Positions 41,690 through 53,507 of a DNA stretch of 64,000 bases are shown piece by piece. Made by a program: the position numbers and the translations under genes. Source of the DNA: Ypsolopha sequella (taxonomy: Eukaryota; Arthropoda; Insecta; Lepidoptera; Ypsolophidae); the NCBI GenBank assembly GCA_934047225.1, contig OW203986.1, forward strand, positions 25,361,221-25,425,220. Direction: 5' to 3'. The notes under the pieces were generated by a model. That model was given only the letters and a program-made list of their open reading frames with translations, had not been told where the DNA came from and did no database searches. The first letter of the stretch is position 1, and each line of letters starts with the position of its first letter.

Positions 41690-42369
41690 AGTTCGGATCT
41701 GAGCGCTTGTACTGAGATTCACTACTCTATATATTTTTTACTTTGCTGAAGATGCCTGCAACAGTGCTAAAATATCCGGTACCATTACAAAACATTGAAC
41801 CACTTTAGAAAACAGAGCCGTTTTGCATTACAGCTGATCAACGTTGAGGCGGATTGTAATGTAGCCAGATAGTTTTTTTAGAAATTTGGCGCTCGAGTTT
41901 CTAAGACCGATATGACACTATCGGTTTTCTTTAATTTATGTTTTTTTTTTAATAAGATTTAAACAATTTTATGTCTATTTTGTAAGGAATAAAATAAAAA
42001 AATTAAAAGAAAAAAAATACTTTTTTACGAAATGTTTTAAAAACAGATCAGGGGATCTAAAAAGGCCGACTTGGGTGAATCATAAAATGATTTGAAAGTA
42101 GGATAGAGTCAGAGTTTTCAAAAGGAAATGCTGTCAAAAGGGACGGCATTAGAACAGAATCATAATGTGATTCATACTAAATGGCCTTCTTAGAGGACTA
42201 GTTTCCATAGACAATGTTTGATTGAACGACAAAGTTGTATTAGTGCACAATGCATATTTTTTCTCGAAATATTATTATTTACTACCATGTGCGTACATAA
42301 ACTAAAAAAATACCATTATTTAAGCATATTTCTTGTTTCTTTGACAATGGTCATTCTCTCATTCATTTA
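41690..42369. other. No gene seen; weak inverted repeat at 42059-42195
   Basis: AT-rich DNA. AAGGCCGACTTGGGTGAATC and its rough complement near 42160-42195 suggest another small, eroded foldback. Confidence 0.4.
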
Positions 42370-42722
42370 GGTGGTAGAGCTGATGCCGGGCTCGACTGTG
42401 GAGGTACCACCATCTTACTTGGAGACCCCCTCGAAGTAATTCGGGGTAGAGTAAGAGGAGAGCTCACAGGCAAAAAACCAGGAGGCCCACCATGCTTGGG
42501 ACCGATGGATCGCGGTATATCCATCCCTAATAGCCGGGCCTTATATGGAACAGACTGGTGACGGGCAGCGGCGTCACTGGTGCGAGGGTTCCCGCACCGC
42601 GCTCACCAACCCGCCTGCCTAGTGTGTGTGTGTATGGGCAATTCTTCCAGGATGACCACCGGGAGTGGCGAAGTCCTGGAAAGGCTTATGTCTAACAGTG
42701 GACAAACTAGGCTGATGGATGG
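42370..42722 (+). repeat. SINE/LINE-tail repeat, copy 2
   Basis: It shares its start (GGTGGTAGAGCTGATGCCGG) and end (CTAGGCTGATGGATGG) with 7905-8266 and, on the other strand, 55574-55915. Confidence 0.75.
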
Positions 42723-43176
42723 AATATTATACTAAATAATTTGGCTTTTAATGAAATTAAAAAAAACCTTTTTTGTGAAGAACTTGTGATAATATTTTCA
42801 CGCTACTCATACTTAAAGGTACAAATATGTATACTTTATAATTAATGGTATAGTTTCTTTTATCTATGTCAGCTTAGATATGGAGAGCAAAATAAATTTG
42901 CCTGAAAATTTCAAGTAAAGGATTATTACCGTGGAAAATCCATTAAAATTCTAGGTTTTACATTATGTAAGGAAGATTTCCGTAGAAGGTAAGAATCCAT
43001 CATATTTAGATATTGGTTTCATGTAGTGATGTGCCATCAATTTCAAAACTAAACCAACTTCCCATATCTGGGAAATAAGAAAAAAAAATATCGGGGTCGG
43101 GGCGAAAAATGTTTTGTTCCAACGCTATTGTTTTATACTTGCACGGGCGCGTAAGCAAAAACTATAATAATTATAA
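42723..43176. other. No gene seen
   Basis: AT-rich DNA without supported features. Confidence 0.4.
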
Positions 43177-43280
43177 AAAATTTACATTATATCATTGCAG
43201 TATAGAAACGTAGAAAGAAAAGTAAATCTGGATACTTTTCTTTCTGCGTTTCTATACTGCAATTATATAATGTTAATTTA
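43177..43280. repeat. Hairpin, arms of about 45 bp
   Basis: The left arm (ATTGCAGTATAGAAACGTAG-AAAGAAAAGTA) and right arm (TACTTTTCTTTCTGCGTTTC-TATACTGCAAT) are complementary, with a short loop near 43234. The arms extend outward through TTTACATTATAT. Confidence 0.8.
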
Positions 43281-44208
43281 TATCTTCTTGCGATGGATAA
43301 ATCGCCAAGTGTTCAAACAGACATTTATTTCTGTCATATTATTATAAAAAAGTTGAGTAACAATCCTCAAAGAAATAATTTTATGCCCTGCATGTGCTAT
43401 GTATGAATTTGTGGTTTCAAAGAAATAACCTACGAATAATAATTCTCTAGAAGCGTAACTCGGCCCAAAAAATGGTTCCACGAAGTAGAACCCGTTGAAG
43501 GCGGGGCGTAAAATAGGGACAGCGCGGCCCGCCAATTCGTTATAACACCTGTGTTTATGCCACAGGAACTTTCGATTGTGCATATTATTATGTTTTTGCG
43601 CTATTTGATTTTACAAATATGCCTTCGTGTGTCGTAGACGGTGTAGAAGCCATACGGATATGAAAAATACAATGAAAAACAACAGCTTGACTTTGAACAA
43701 TATTTTCATGCTGTTTCTTATACGCGAGAGTAAATTCCTTACTTATGACATTGTTTAACCTATGGTGTATGTGTATTAAAAATATAACAATGGAATCAAT
43801 TGTTTCAATCCATGACTAAACAGACGAATTGTTGAGTGCAAAAAAAGTTCCTGTTTGCATTGTAGATTTTGTGGCATGTTGATAAATTTCTCCTAAGCAA
43901 ATTCCATGCATGCTGTGTGGGGTTTTTTTATGTCAAGGGTCTATGCAGGTCACTTCAACAGCGATATGGTCGCAAATGAACACAAAATCTGACCCCTTCT
44001 GTAGTTTAGTGTAGAAATAATTAAATCCTCCAGATGCAAACCATTTTTGGGTTAAGGTAAGTCAGTCACTTAGCAAAAAGTGCATAATTTAACTTTGTAT
44101 TTCTTGGTTAGAAGTTAAAAATTGAAAAACATGGTATGTGGCAGTTAACACCAATAGTTTAATATGAGTGAGGTTTATAAAGCTTGAGCTTGTAATTTAA
44201 TGCATAGT
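43281..44208. other. No gene seen
   Basis: A 101-codon minus-strand frame (43278-43583) is unrecognised. It overlaps a short repeated block shared with 39199-39245, so it is probably not a gene. Confidence 0.4.
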
Positions 44209-44668
44209 AAGTAATTTTTTGACACCGCTGTCGTGATTAGCGACCCCAATAACATTCGGAAACTGAGTTTCAAGCGAATCGGACCACTTTTCGCAAATGT
44301 AAAACTGTGACAGCATCTCAAAGTAACTTTTTTGCTACCGTTACCGTGATAAGTGACCAAAAAACTCCCGGTAACTAAGTTTCACGCGAATCGAATTACT
44401 TTTCACAAATGTCAAACTTTGACAGCGTCAAATGTCGAAGTAACTTTTTGACACAGTTACCGTGATAAGCGACTCCAAAAACTTACAGAAACCAAGTTAC
44501 ATGTGAATCAGACCACTTTTCACAAATGTCTATACTTGGCAGCTGTCATTTGACATTTGTCAAGAAAAACATTGTTGACACCGTTATTGTGATCAATCAG
44601 CGACCCCAAAAACTCCCGGAAACTCAGTTCATTCAAATCGGTTCAGAAATGACGGAGTTATGAAATTA
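44209..44668. repeat. Four diverged tandem units of about 112-124 bp
   Basis: Units start with AAGTAACTTTTTTGACACCG-like sequence at about 44209, 44321, 44438 and 44562. Each contains 'GTGATAAGCGACCCCAAAAA', 'GGAAACTGAGTTTC' and 'ACCACTTTTCACAAATGT'-type blocks. Identity between units is about 75-85% by eye. Confidence 0.8.
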
Positions 44669-45930
44669 CATTAAAAAAAACGATTTGAGAACCTCCTACT
44701 TTTTTAAGTCGTTTAAGTCGATTTAAAAACCCCCTCCTTTTTTTAAGTCAGTTAAAAGGAGAAAGCCTTATGTGATTTATTGATGTGAAAGTGGCAAAAG
44801 AGATGTATAAGGATCGTAGCAGATATAAATCTTTGTTGTCTGGCTATACGGTTTGGCTACATTTAGTTGCATATACATATGTATTTCGAAAACCCTCGAA
44901 AAACCACGAAAAAAATTATGTAGCCCCTAGCCCCCCCTTATCTACAAAACTGGTAGATCGAAAAATATGAAAAAAATCATGTTTACGTAAAGATTACAAG
45001 AAAAATATAGCGGGTAAAAATTAACGAAAAAAAATGTCAAAATTAAATTCATCATCCACGATACGGAATCCTAGGTACGCGAGTCTGACTCTCACTTGGT
45101 CGGTTTTTTATTTCAAAGATTTCACGTGGTGTTTGGGTAGCGTCAAAAAGATCCCTGATTGTAACGCTAATGTGTAATCTAATCAATGTTATGATTGTCT
45201 AACAAAGAAAAAATTATGGAACTAGGTTTACTACAACAATCATTGATTTCAACTCAATACAATACAACATTAAAAGTAAATTTATATTGATTTAACAATA
45301 AATATTATGTCAGTAATCCACAATATCATCAAAAGTACTAGTTAGTAAACAAATTCATATTGATTCAGTAAAGTTACATCATCAGCAGCGTTTATTGACA
45401 ATTCGAATTTCGATATATTTACCTAACAAAGGCGTTACTAGTGCGTTATTAAGGCGATATGCGAAAAAAATACGGGTTTCTTTTCTGTATATTTCATGAA
45501 ATCCACGGAAAATAATAATCAGCTCATGGTATATGCATTTTCACTATATAATCTAGGGATTTGATTTTGGAAAACATGTTTGGATAAACTTTCCTCTATA
45601 CAAATAATTGTTGAAATGAAATCTTCTAATACACTTTTTCTCCTCGTTTAACGAGTAACAGCCATGTACAGAACTCAAACATATTTTATTAGATGGGTTT
45701 TAACAATATCTAGATTTTTGATTTTGGAAATTTTGCTAGCTAGTTTAGTTTTTTTTAATAAAAATATAAAAACAACTTTTTTCCTTTTGTCCTGAATCCG
45801 CCCCTCTCGCACTGCGTGTGACAAAAATAAAATTCGCATAGCCTCTTAACAGAAAATCACTTGTATTATCCCAAAAATCTATTTAGAATTTCTGAACTGA
45901 ACTACAGTATAAGGAATGATTACCCTCACT
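44669..45930. other. No gene seen; fragment of the 'GTGCGAGTCGG' repeat at 45055-45107 (-)
   Basis: The fragment reads ACGGAATCCTAGGTACGCGA then GTCTGACTCTCACTTGG, the head of the dispersed repeat on the minus strand. The rest is AT-rich with no supported frame. Confidence 0.5.
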
Positions 45931-46313
45931 CAGTGGCGTATTTACCCTAGGGCCAAAAGAGGCCATGGCCCGGGGCGGCAGGCTGCGAGGGGCGGCGCAA
46001 GCTTTGGGCGCTTTTCATTATCAATTGTTAGGTACCTATCTGGTTTATTCCTCCAAGTCTTCTTTTATTGCTTTTCGAATTTAAAATACTGTTATTAAAA
46101 AAAATAGTTTATCAGAAAATATGTAAATATTGAATAAATGGTGTTTATTTCTTTGTAAGGTATTTTTAGCTTTTTCGTTAATTATCATCACAGCCCACAT
46201 CAACAAACTGCTGGATTTTATTTTATGATTGAATTACTTTTGCTTTTTTCTCGTTAATTTATGGGGCGCAAACCTTACAGGCCCAGGGCATCAAATCTTA
46301 AAATACGCCACTG
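45931..46313. mobile_element. hAT-like MITE (383 bp)
   Basis: It begins CAGTGGCGTATTTA and ends TAAAATACGCCACTG. CCCTCACT on the left (45923-45930) and CCCTCAGA on the right (46314-46321) match at six of eight positions, consistent with an aged 8-bp duplication. A GC-rich block (about 45960-46010) lies near the left end. Confidence 0.8.
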
Positions 46314-46447
46314 CCCTCAGAATAAAAATGTGTTGGTGTTATTGATCGCACTGACTGGTGGAATCTATTTATTGTATAATAAAGATCTTGTAGTAATTCC
46401 TTTGATAATGCCATAAAGGCGAAACCGGTCAGGAAGTTCAAAATAAA

Positions 46448-46597
46448 TTTGTGGGATAGTACAAGTGATTTTCTGTTCATAATGTATTCTAAGTTTCACC
46501 AAGTGCCAACAATCATCAACAGTATTAATAATAGTATACAAAGTAAACCTAGAATACATAATGAACAGGAAATCACTTGTACTATCCCACAAAAACG
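46448..46597. repeat. Hairpin element
   Basis: GTGGGATAGTACAAGTGATT...CATAATGTATTCTA on the left is complementary to TAGAATACATAATGAACAGG...ACTTGTACTATCCCAC on the right, with an AT-rich loop of about 50 bp. Confidence 0.75.
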
Positions 46598-46660
46598 TAA
46601 CGATACGTAATGTGGTTCCGGAAAATTCAGGTTTTGCCCATCCCTAATTTGGTCGTCCAG

Positions 46661-46837
46661 TCGCGGCTATCCACGGTGATATTGAGAAGTGTACGTGACA
46701 CCTCGCCACCCGGGATACCTCTCATCCATACGACATTGTATGTGAGAATGGACGGGAACGTCGAGAATAATATTATTTTCGTGTATTCGGGAAATATTTT
46801 AGGAGAATTTGAAGTTGGTGTAGAGCCAAGTCAAAGA
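46661..46837 (+). CDS. Candidate internal exon, possibly cadherin-repeat
   Basis: This open stretch of 59 codons is bounded by a plausible acceptor (pyrimidine-rich tract then CAG, 46658-46660) and a strong donor (GTAAGT at 46838). Both are in phase 0, and an alternative acceptor is at 46630. Composition and codon variety look coding, and no inverted repeat covers it. The translation includes RDTSPPGIPLI, then DGNVENNIIFVYSG and GEFEVGVEP. This resembles the EDSPPGTPL ... DGxNxxIxYSI ... GxFxI pattern at the start of a cadherin extracellular repeat. If correct, it belongs to an adhesion protein gene whose introns hold the surrounding transposons. No partner exon was found in the window, so the assignment is tentative. 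Confidence 0.4.
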
Positions 46838-46881
46838 GTAAGTATAAAACTCATATTTTGTTTTTTGTTTAAGTTTGTTTG

Positions 46882-47159
46882 GCAGCCGGATTTTGAAAAA
46901 CCCGCCATTTTCTAATTAATCGAAACAGAACACTAACATTAACATTCAAAATTCACTCCATATTTATTCAACGAAATCTATGTATTGTGTATGTTGCCAT
47001 CGTAAAGTATCCATTGGTTTCTGTAAATGGAAAATTTGCGATAGCAGCATACACAATATAGGTAATAAGGTTTTGTTGAATAACTATTGAGTGAATTTTG
47101 ATTTTAAGGGTTCAGTTTTGATTAATTAGAAAAAGGCGGGTCTTTCACAATCCGGCTGC
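46882..47159. mobile_element. Foldback element M, complete copy
   Basis: The left arm (GCAGCCGGATTTTGAAAAACC ... ATTGTGTATGTTGCC) and right arm (GCATACACAATATAGG ... TTCACAATCCGGCTGC) are complementary over about 120 bp. Single-arm relatives are at 39745-39930 and 48410-48590. It lies 45 bp downstream of the candidate exon donor. Confidence 0.8.
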
Positions 47160-47924
47160 GAAACCGCTCTTAAAAATTGATTTGTAAATTTAATAAGGTT
47201 AATCATATACCCAAACGTACATGGCCTATTAAAAAAAATTGGTGTTCTTATAAATTGAAAGTAAAAATAAAATATAATATACAGAGTGTTTATTTAGTCA
47301 GCAACTTCCATCACAGGGTTATATTGACGATTCAAAATATTTTGCCCCAGAAACAAAAATATTGGCCTCAGTATAATACTGATAACCCATTTCATTTCAA
47401 ATTACGCAAAAATATTCAACGTACAGACACGTACGTGTTAATATTGTGTAATAGCTAAAAACCCTTGGGAATGCTTATAAGCGAAACCGGTTGGGTTTAT
47501 TTTTAATAAAGTGAATATCTGTGGACAAGTAAAAGAGTTTAATTTTCAACAAAGATGTTTCATAAGCTCCACCAAGTGCCGACATTCAGGACCATCAACA
47601 TTTTACAGACACGAGATTTTGCTACGTGATTATTAGTAAGTATATATATATAGATAAATGTAGGGATTGGAGTGTTTAAATAAAAGCATAGTAGAAACAC
47701 GTATGAAATGCGAGTTCCCGAAGCTTCTATACAGAAATTTTGATGTTTCGTTTTTATTTATATTGTATAATATAGGTAAAGATATCACGTGCACACAGCC
47801 AGCCTCGGTGGCGCCTTTGATTTACGCCGTGAAGAAGTCGATCGTCTCATGTAGCCTTTGATAGAAGATACGGCAAAAATTCCGCTGGGCAAAAATTGAC
47901 CTGAGTCAATAAATCTTGGGAATA
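47160..47924. other. No gene seen
   Basis: AT-rich DNA. 'GCGAAACCGGTTGGG' (about 47481) and 'CACCAAGTGCCGACA' (about 47569) echo blocks at 46420-46510, so part of this is another diverged repeat. Confidence 0.4.
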
Positions 47925-48285
47925 AAAAACAGCCAAGTGCGAGTCGGACTCGTGCACGAAGGGTTCCGTACCATTATCTATAAAAATGGCAAAAAAAAAC
48001 ATGTCTGTTGTATGGGAGCCCCCTTAAATATTTATTTTATTCTGTTTTTTTGTATTTTTTGTTATAGCGGCAACAAAAATACATCATCTGTGAAAATTCC
48101 AACTGTCTAACTATCACGGTTCATGAGATACAGCCTGGTGACAGACGGACAGACAGAAGGACAGATAGACAGATAGACAGACGGACAGACAGACGGACAG
48201 ACAGCCGGACAGACAGACAGACAGCAAAGTCTTAGTAATAGGGTCCCGTTGGTTATCCTTTGGGTACGGAACTCTAAAAATGGTC
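47925..48285 (+). repeat. Dispersed 'GTGCGAGTCGGACTCG' repeat, short full copy
   Basis: Its head includes AGCCAAGTGCGAGTCGGACT and AAGGGTTCCGTACC. A long GACA/GACG microsatellite (about 48138-48222) precedes the closing TTTGGGTACGGAACTC. The microsatellite gives rise to a Cys/Leu/Ser-rich minus-strand frame, which is not a gene. Confidence 0.8.
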
Positions 48286-48409
48286 ACCCGCTCTTGTTGT
48301 ACTGTCAGCATTATATTTACATCACAATGGGATTTGAGAGTTCGACAATGTAAATGTGTCGATTCGGTGTAACACGTTTTAATTTATTTGTCAGGACTAA
48401 ACTTAGGAC

Positions 48410-48590
48410 CGGTTTCACAGTCGGATTGTGAAAAACTCGCCTTTTTCTAATTAATCGAAACATAACACTTAAATTCAAAATGAACTCAATAGTTATTCAA
48501 CAAAACCGTATTACCTTTGTATTGTGTATGTTGCCATCGCAAAGTTTCCATTGGTTTCTGTAACTTAGAATTTCAACGGGAGCCGAGAAA
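48410..48590. repeat. Single arm of foldback family M
   Basis: It starts CGGTTTCACAGTCGGATTGT and runs through TATTGTGTATGTTGCCATCG, matching one arm of 46882-47159. Confidence 0.65.
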
Positions 48591-49929
48591 AAGGGTTTTA
48601 AGGCCCTTAGTATCGCCAAATGGGTACTTTCTAAAGCCTACTCCCCTTTTATGGCCAAACCAAAAATATTGAAAAAATGTATTATGGATTATCAACTCTA
48701 GGACAACATATGCAACATTTTTCTTTTTCGTACCATCAAAACTTCTATATGAAAAATTTTTTCAACTGAATGGTGTTTTTTGGCTTGAATTTCCTACTGC
48801 TCCTTAGCGGCTTAGGTGATTTAATTCATTTATGCTTTGATAAATAGATAAACTTGATAGCTATAAATATAACATAGTATTATTCAATCGAACAATAACG
48901 CCCATGTGAAAAGTATTATTTTGATACACTGATTTGAACGTTATTTCAATGTCGTTTCCGTCGATATTCATACAGACAAACATCGAGCTGCTAATTTGGC
49001 GACGGTAATCGCCTTAACAGGCAGACGGACAGACGGACAACAAATTGATCCTATAAAGTGTCCCGTTGTTTCATTTTGAGGTACTATAAAAACTTCAAAC
49101 GGCGAGTTTCACAGAAAGTAAGAATATTATTTTAATCTGAAAACGATCTTGTACCTACAAAATTAACTAAAACAGAACTCCTTTAAGAAGTCATCCAATT
49201 GGAAAAATTTAAACGAGACTTTTCAACTGAAAACCGTGATTTTCGAAGAAAGCGGAAGTGAAAACCGGAAGTAGCAGTCTGCAGCCGGGGCGAGGGGAAG
49301 CGGTGCGGAAAGAGGGGAAGGGAAGGCTTCGAAGTGAGATATTCAGGACTTCCGGTAAGCTGTGTGTGAGGGAGACGGAAATGAATACGTCTGATGGAAA
49401 TATTGAATAGGTGATAGCAATAGGTATCTTTTTTATTATTTAAAGATAAAGATATGAACAAAATCTTATAAAACGATATAAAAAAATCTTCTGATTTAAC
49501 GTATTTGTAGTTACTTAGATTTTAATATGACATATTTATAAATATTTTTTTATTTATTCGGTTTTGCCGGAAGAAATCTCTTCTTAGAAATAAGCTTGCC
49601 TATTTACATGATATCTCTAAGTGCAATGAATAAATATTGTGTTTTATGTACAATAAACGTACAATAATAATATAATAAGAATTATTGTCCTTTATTATCC
49701 TTTCTAGCCAATCACGATACATTCGGAAGTGGTAGCAATAGATGTTGGAGTTTTAGAAGTAAGGCAGCATAATATGTATATATTATATTCGTAACGTTAT
49801 AAGTGTTTATGTAGTATATTATCTTCTTATATTTATATATTTTTTTCTGAAGCTTACTTTTTACATTATAAGTATTTAATTACAAAATTATATATCAGTA
49901 TTAAATGTATTTTTTTTACGTTTTATTTG
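48591..49929. other. No gene seen; repeat L copy 2 at about 48890-49015
   Basis: ACGTTATTTCAATGTCGTTT...GATATTC...CATCGAGCTGC matches 38840-38930. A GC-rich, purine-biased stretch at 49255-49345 creates an open minus-strand frame (49183-49461) without recognisable content. Confidence 0.45.
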
Positions 49930-50092
49930 TTGTTAAAAATCTAAAATTGTAAATCCTTTTTGTACACCTGCCTCTGTAACTTTCTTGTACTTTCTGTCGG
50001 GTTGACTGGGAGGAAATGCTTCTAACATTAAGTCCACCTGTTGTACATTAAACTGTGTTTTGTGCAATAAAGAATTAAGAAGAAGAAGAAGA
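49930..50092 (+). repeat. LINE 3' end with (GAA)n tail
   Basis: CTTTCTGTCGGGTTGACTGG...AAGTCCACCTGTTGTACATT...GTGCAATAAAG, followed by AATTAAGAAGAAGAAGAA, matches the layout of a non-LTR retrotransposon 3' UTR with a polyadenylation signal and simple-repeat tail. No coding part is recognisable upstream. Confidence 0.6.
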
Positions 50093-50483
50093 ATATTTCT
50101 TATCAACGGTAATAATGTTGAACTAATTAAACATATTCAAATTATTCCTAAAGCCTTCCATAAATATTATTGGTTAAATATCAAATTCGATCTGAAAATC
50201 CCACTATCGAATTTTAATTGGGGACGGGCAAACATTTAATTTTCATTATTCATGAAATTATTGCTACTGGACCGGGAAATTATATTGTCACAGTCATTGA
50301 GATGGATTTTGGCAGGCAATTATGTTGGAAATAATCAAACACTACCCTGTGACCCTCCTTAACTAAAAATAGGCACAACCTTGTTATCTAGGTTCGTACA
50401 GTCTACTAATTTTATATTTTAGCCCCTTAAGATTATTACGTTCTTAAATTGAAAATTTGACAAGCAATCTACAATGTAATACT
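50093..50483. other. No gene seen
   Basis: AT-rich DNA without supported features. Confidence 0.4.
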
Positions 50484-51118
50484 AATAGGTCTTTACATAT
50501 GAAATTGCCGAAATTTTCTAACAGATTCATGAGTTCATAATTCCTGTAATTCAATAGCTATTTCCATTATTTGGTTTTAGTTTGGAAGTTGATTTCAAGG
50601 TTTTACATCTACGCATTAAATTTTGTTATTATCTTCAGTTTGATAACCAAAATGAAATGTTCAAAAACAGTTCTTCCTAAATGCCATACATTTCCATGAT
50701 AAGATTCGTAACGATTTTTTACAGCTGACACATTTCAAAAATTAAATTAATGTTGCTGTTAGCTTAATATTGTCTCATTCATACGCAATTAATTTGGATT
50801 TGCAATGAGCGTTTTTCTCATTGTTTTTTTTTCTTAGTTCTTAGCTTTCCTCCAGATGTCGCTGTCCATGTCACCATAGGTAAAATTTGACATTGATTGC
50901 TACGAAACATAGCAATCAATGTCAAAGTGGTTTTAAGTTTGTTTGGAATCTGTGCAAATGTTGTCCTTGATTCTGTTGCTAAAGATACGACAGTGCCATC
51001 TAGGAATCTTATTTAACACTAAATTTGACACAAGGAAAAATGCTAAAAAAATGCAAAAATGTTAGTACTGAAAATTGAGTTTCCTTTAAATTATCTACTT
51101 ATAACGGAAATTTCACAT
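50484..51118. repeat. Dispersed repeat N, copy 1, carrying MITE B
   Basis: It matches 57808-58220, starting AATAGGTCTTTACATATGAA and ending near AAAATTGAGTTTCCTT. The match is continuous except for the MITE at 50808-51044, which is absent from the other copy. Confidence 0.8.
50808..51044. mobile_element. MITE family B, copy 2
   Basis: The 237-bp element has ends AGCGTTTTTC / GGAAAAATGCT. It holds a local inverted repeat (TTGACATTGATTGCTACGAA and its complement) not present in copy 1. Its boundaries are confirmed by the uninterrupted paralogue at 57808-58220. Confidence 0.85.
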
Positions 51119-51370
51119 GTAAAAACCCCATTATAATTAATATTTCTAAAAGTTTTCGCTGATTTTCTATATTTTGTAAATAGTATAATTTCAAGACATG
51201 AAAATTTGTGCGCTTTACGGTAGAGGACACACATCATACGCATAAGATCTACCTACCTATGACTCGGCAATAAATGATATTCACCACCATTGGGGTGAAG
51301 ACTGAATAAAAGCGGGCGGAGCCACGAGCGAAAGGCTAGTGCAATATAAATGTTTATAAATATACAACAC

Positions 51371-51856
51371 GTAACAGAAAGGTGTGGTCATATTTGAATA
51401 GCTTATTCAGTCAATGGGATAGAACAACTTTTACTATGGAGCCAACCCCGAAATCAAGCAAAAAAATCCACTGTTTCATAGAAAAATGCAATGCCGCTGG
51501 GCTGAAATGTGATTTTTATTCGCGATTACATAGTTGGTTCCATAGTAAGAGTCGTTCTATACCAGCGTTTCTTAACTTTTTACAGCTACGGACCCCTAAG
51601 AAATCAAGCAAAATTATCAAGGACCCCCTTAACAATGAAAACAGTAATAAAACTCGGATTATTTATTTTAGTACTACAAACACATATAAAAATACTTTTT
51701 AACAAAAAAAAAAAGGGTACAGAGATGAGCCTGCGGACCCCCATATATATACACGCGAACCCCTGGGGGTCCGTGGACCACAGGTTAAGAAACACTGTTC
51801 TATACCATTGACTGAATAAGCTCTTCAAATATGAGTACACGTTTCTGTTACACATT
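51371..51856. mobile_element. Foldback element with a hAT-like MITE in its right arm
   Basis: GTAACAGAAAGGTGTGG...CATATTTGAATAGCTTATTC on the left is the complement of the right end (51806-51856). The homology continues inward: ACTTTTACTATGGAGCCAAC on the left pairs with GTTGGTTCCATAGTAAGAG at about 51532-51550. The right arm is cut by the element at 51563-51797. Confidence 0.8.
51563..51797. mobile_element. hAT-like MITE with perfect 8-bp duplication
   Basis: The 235-bp element starts CAGCGTTTCTTAAC and ends GTTAAGAAACACTG. Perfect TTCTATAC duplications lie at 51555-51562 and 51798-51805. The right end shows the GGGGGTCCGTGGACCACAGG block that I know from hAT elements of many animals. Confidence 0.9.
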
Positions 51857-53507
51857 GTATACCTCCCTTATAGCTCGTAGCACGTGCGTCTACACAGATG
51901 CTACACGCTACGTGGCGATTCGTAGATTTCGAAGTAGCCCAAGAGCGAATGATCTAAGTTCTCTATCCATTCATTCATTTCTGAGTTCTTTATCTTGAAG
52001 TAATAGAATAAAAATTTGACGAATTTTACCTACAATTATAACCGGCCTTTTTGCACAAATGCATGCTGTTAAGACATGCAGATTTAATTAATTTAATTGC
52101 ATAGTAAAGCTGAGTCTACACAATAAGACTAAGTACAATAATAAACTTACGAGTACAAATAATTACTGTGTTGCAATATTTTTATATATTCTTTTTAAGT
52201 TTCCATGGAACATGCGAAATCCTTTTCGTTTAGTGAAGCTTCGTCTACCTGTCTGTCCACTGCAGAACTGGTGGTTTGATTGTAATTTGGCACAAAGGTA
52301 GATGACGTCACATTTACAAAACATTTAAAAATTGTCGGAACTTTAAAACCATTTTATAGACTCATTGCCCATCGACGGCTAGTAAAAAAACTTATTTTCT
52401 AAATTAAAAAAGTAAAAATTCTCATTCTCATTCTCTCATTCATTCTCATTCTCAATTAAATGAACAAGTGCAGTAACTGTAGCGCAATGTGCACCTGGGA
52501 AGTTGTTCCATTAAAGCATTATTGATGAGATTTAAATTACATTTGCAGTTTGGATTAATCGTAGAATTAATCATTCGGAAAAAAGAAGGTTACCTACATT
52601 GAATCTAAGTGGAAGGGATTTGTTCATTTTATTTTATTGTGAATAAATTATCATGTACTTTTGTAACTTTATTTATTTATGTATAATTGTTTTTTTATAT
52701 GAAAACAATAAAAATATAATTAATTTTTAAATTTTATATTTCAGTCCACGGTTATTATTTGTTGAGATACTCGTAATATCCGTCATCCGTAAATGACTTC
52801 ACTTTGACATTTATAAAAATATTACACAGGCATTAATTTTACTCATTTTAACGTACATACGTGACGTGACAATAAACTTTGTTTATTCGCGTATTAATAA
52901 TCTCAAAGTAACGGATAAAATTCACAAACAATGATTTTGAATGCATGCTAGCAATTTTTCCAAAACCTTGCACAATTTACAGACAAGTAGGTATGACGAA
53001 TTATTTTCACATTACTGACTGTAGGCAACTAACCAACACACTTCAGCAATATAAAATTAAATCCAATCAACCGTTCTCAAAATCTCTTATAAGCCCCTTT
53101 CTACAAATTCATAGTCATACTCATAGATATAGAATATTGCACAGATTATTATGGCTAATAATGAGATTACCGCACACCCTATACGAAACCCATACTTACC
53201 CTGTACGGAACCCTTCATAAGTTTAAGAGGATTCCATCCCAACATCCGGAAGCGTCGGACGGAGGTTCGATGGAGCATTGATGGTTCGTTCTATATACCT
53301 TCAAATAAAGTCCAAATTGCAATGGCAAAGAAAAGTTCACGTATGAACAAAATTATATTCACCCTCGTTACAGCAGAGCCTGCAACTGACAAGGCTCGTC
53401 TAGAAAATTTTGAAATTGAATTTTTAACACCGAAATCAACAGTTTTTAAAAATAATTTGCTATTACAGACGCTCACATTGTCGATGGAATGAATGTTTCG
53501 GACAATG
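51857..53507. other. No supported gene; CATTCT microsatellite at 52417-52455
   Basis: The only frame of note is 113 codons (53151-53492, +), with mixed composition but no recognisable domain. Part of it overlaps an ACGGAACCC block typical of the dispersed repeat tail. I do not call it a gene. Confidence 0.4.

Noticed and set aside
48114..48311. Minus-strand frame rich in Cys/Leu/Ser/Val
   Set aside because: It is the translation of a GACA/GACG microsatellite inside a dispersed repeat.
49183..49461. 92-codon minus-strand frame over a GC-rich purine stretch
   Set aside because: Composition bias explains the open frame. No domain, start context or splice site supports it.
53151..53492. 113-codon frame on the plus strand
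   Set aside because: There is no recognisable domain and no clear splice signals. Part overlaps repeat-like ACGGAACCC sequence. A protein search would be needed before calling a gene.
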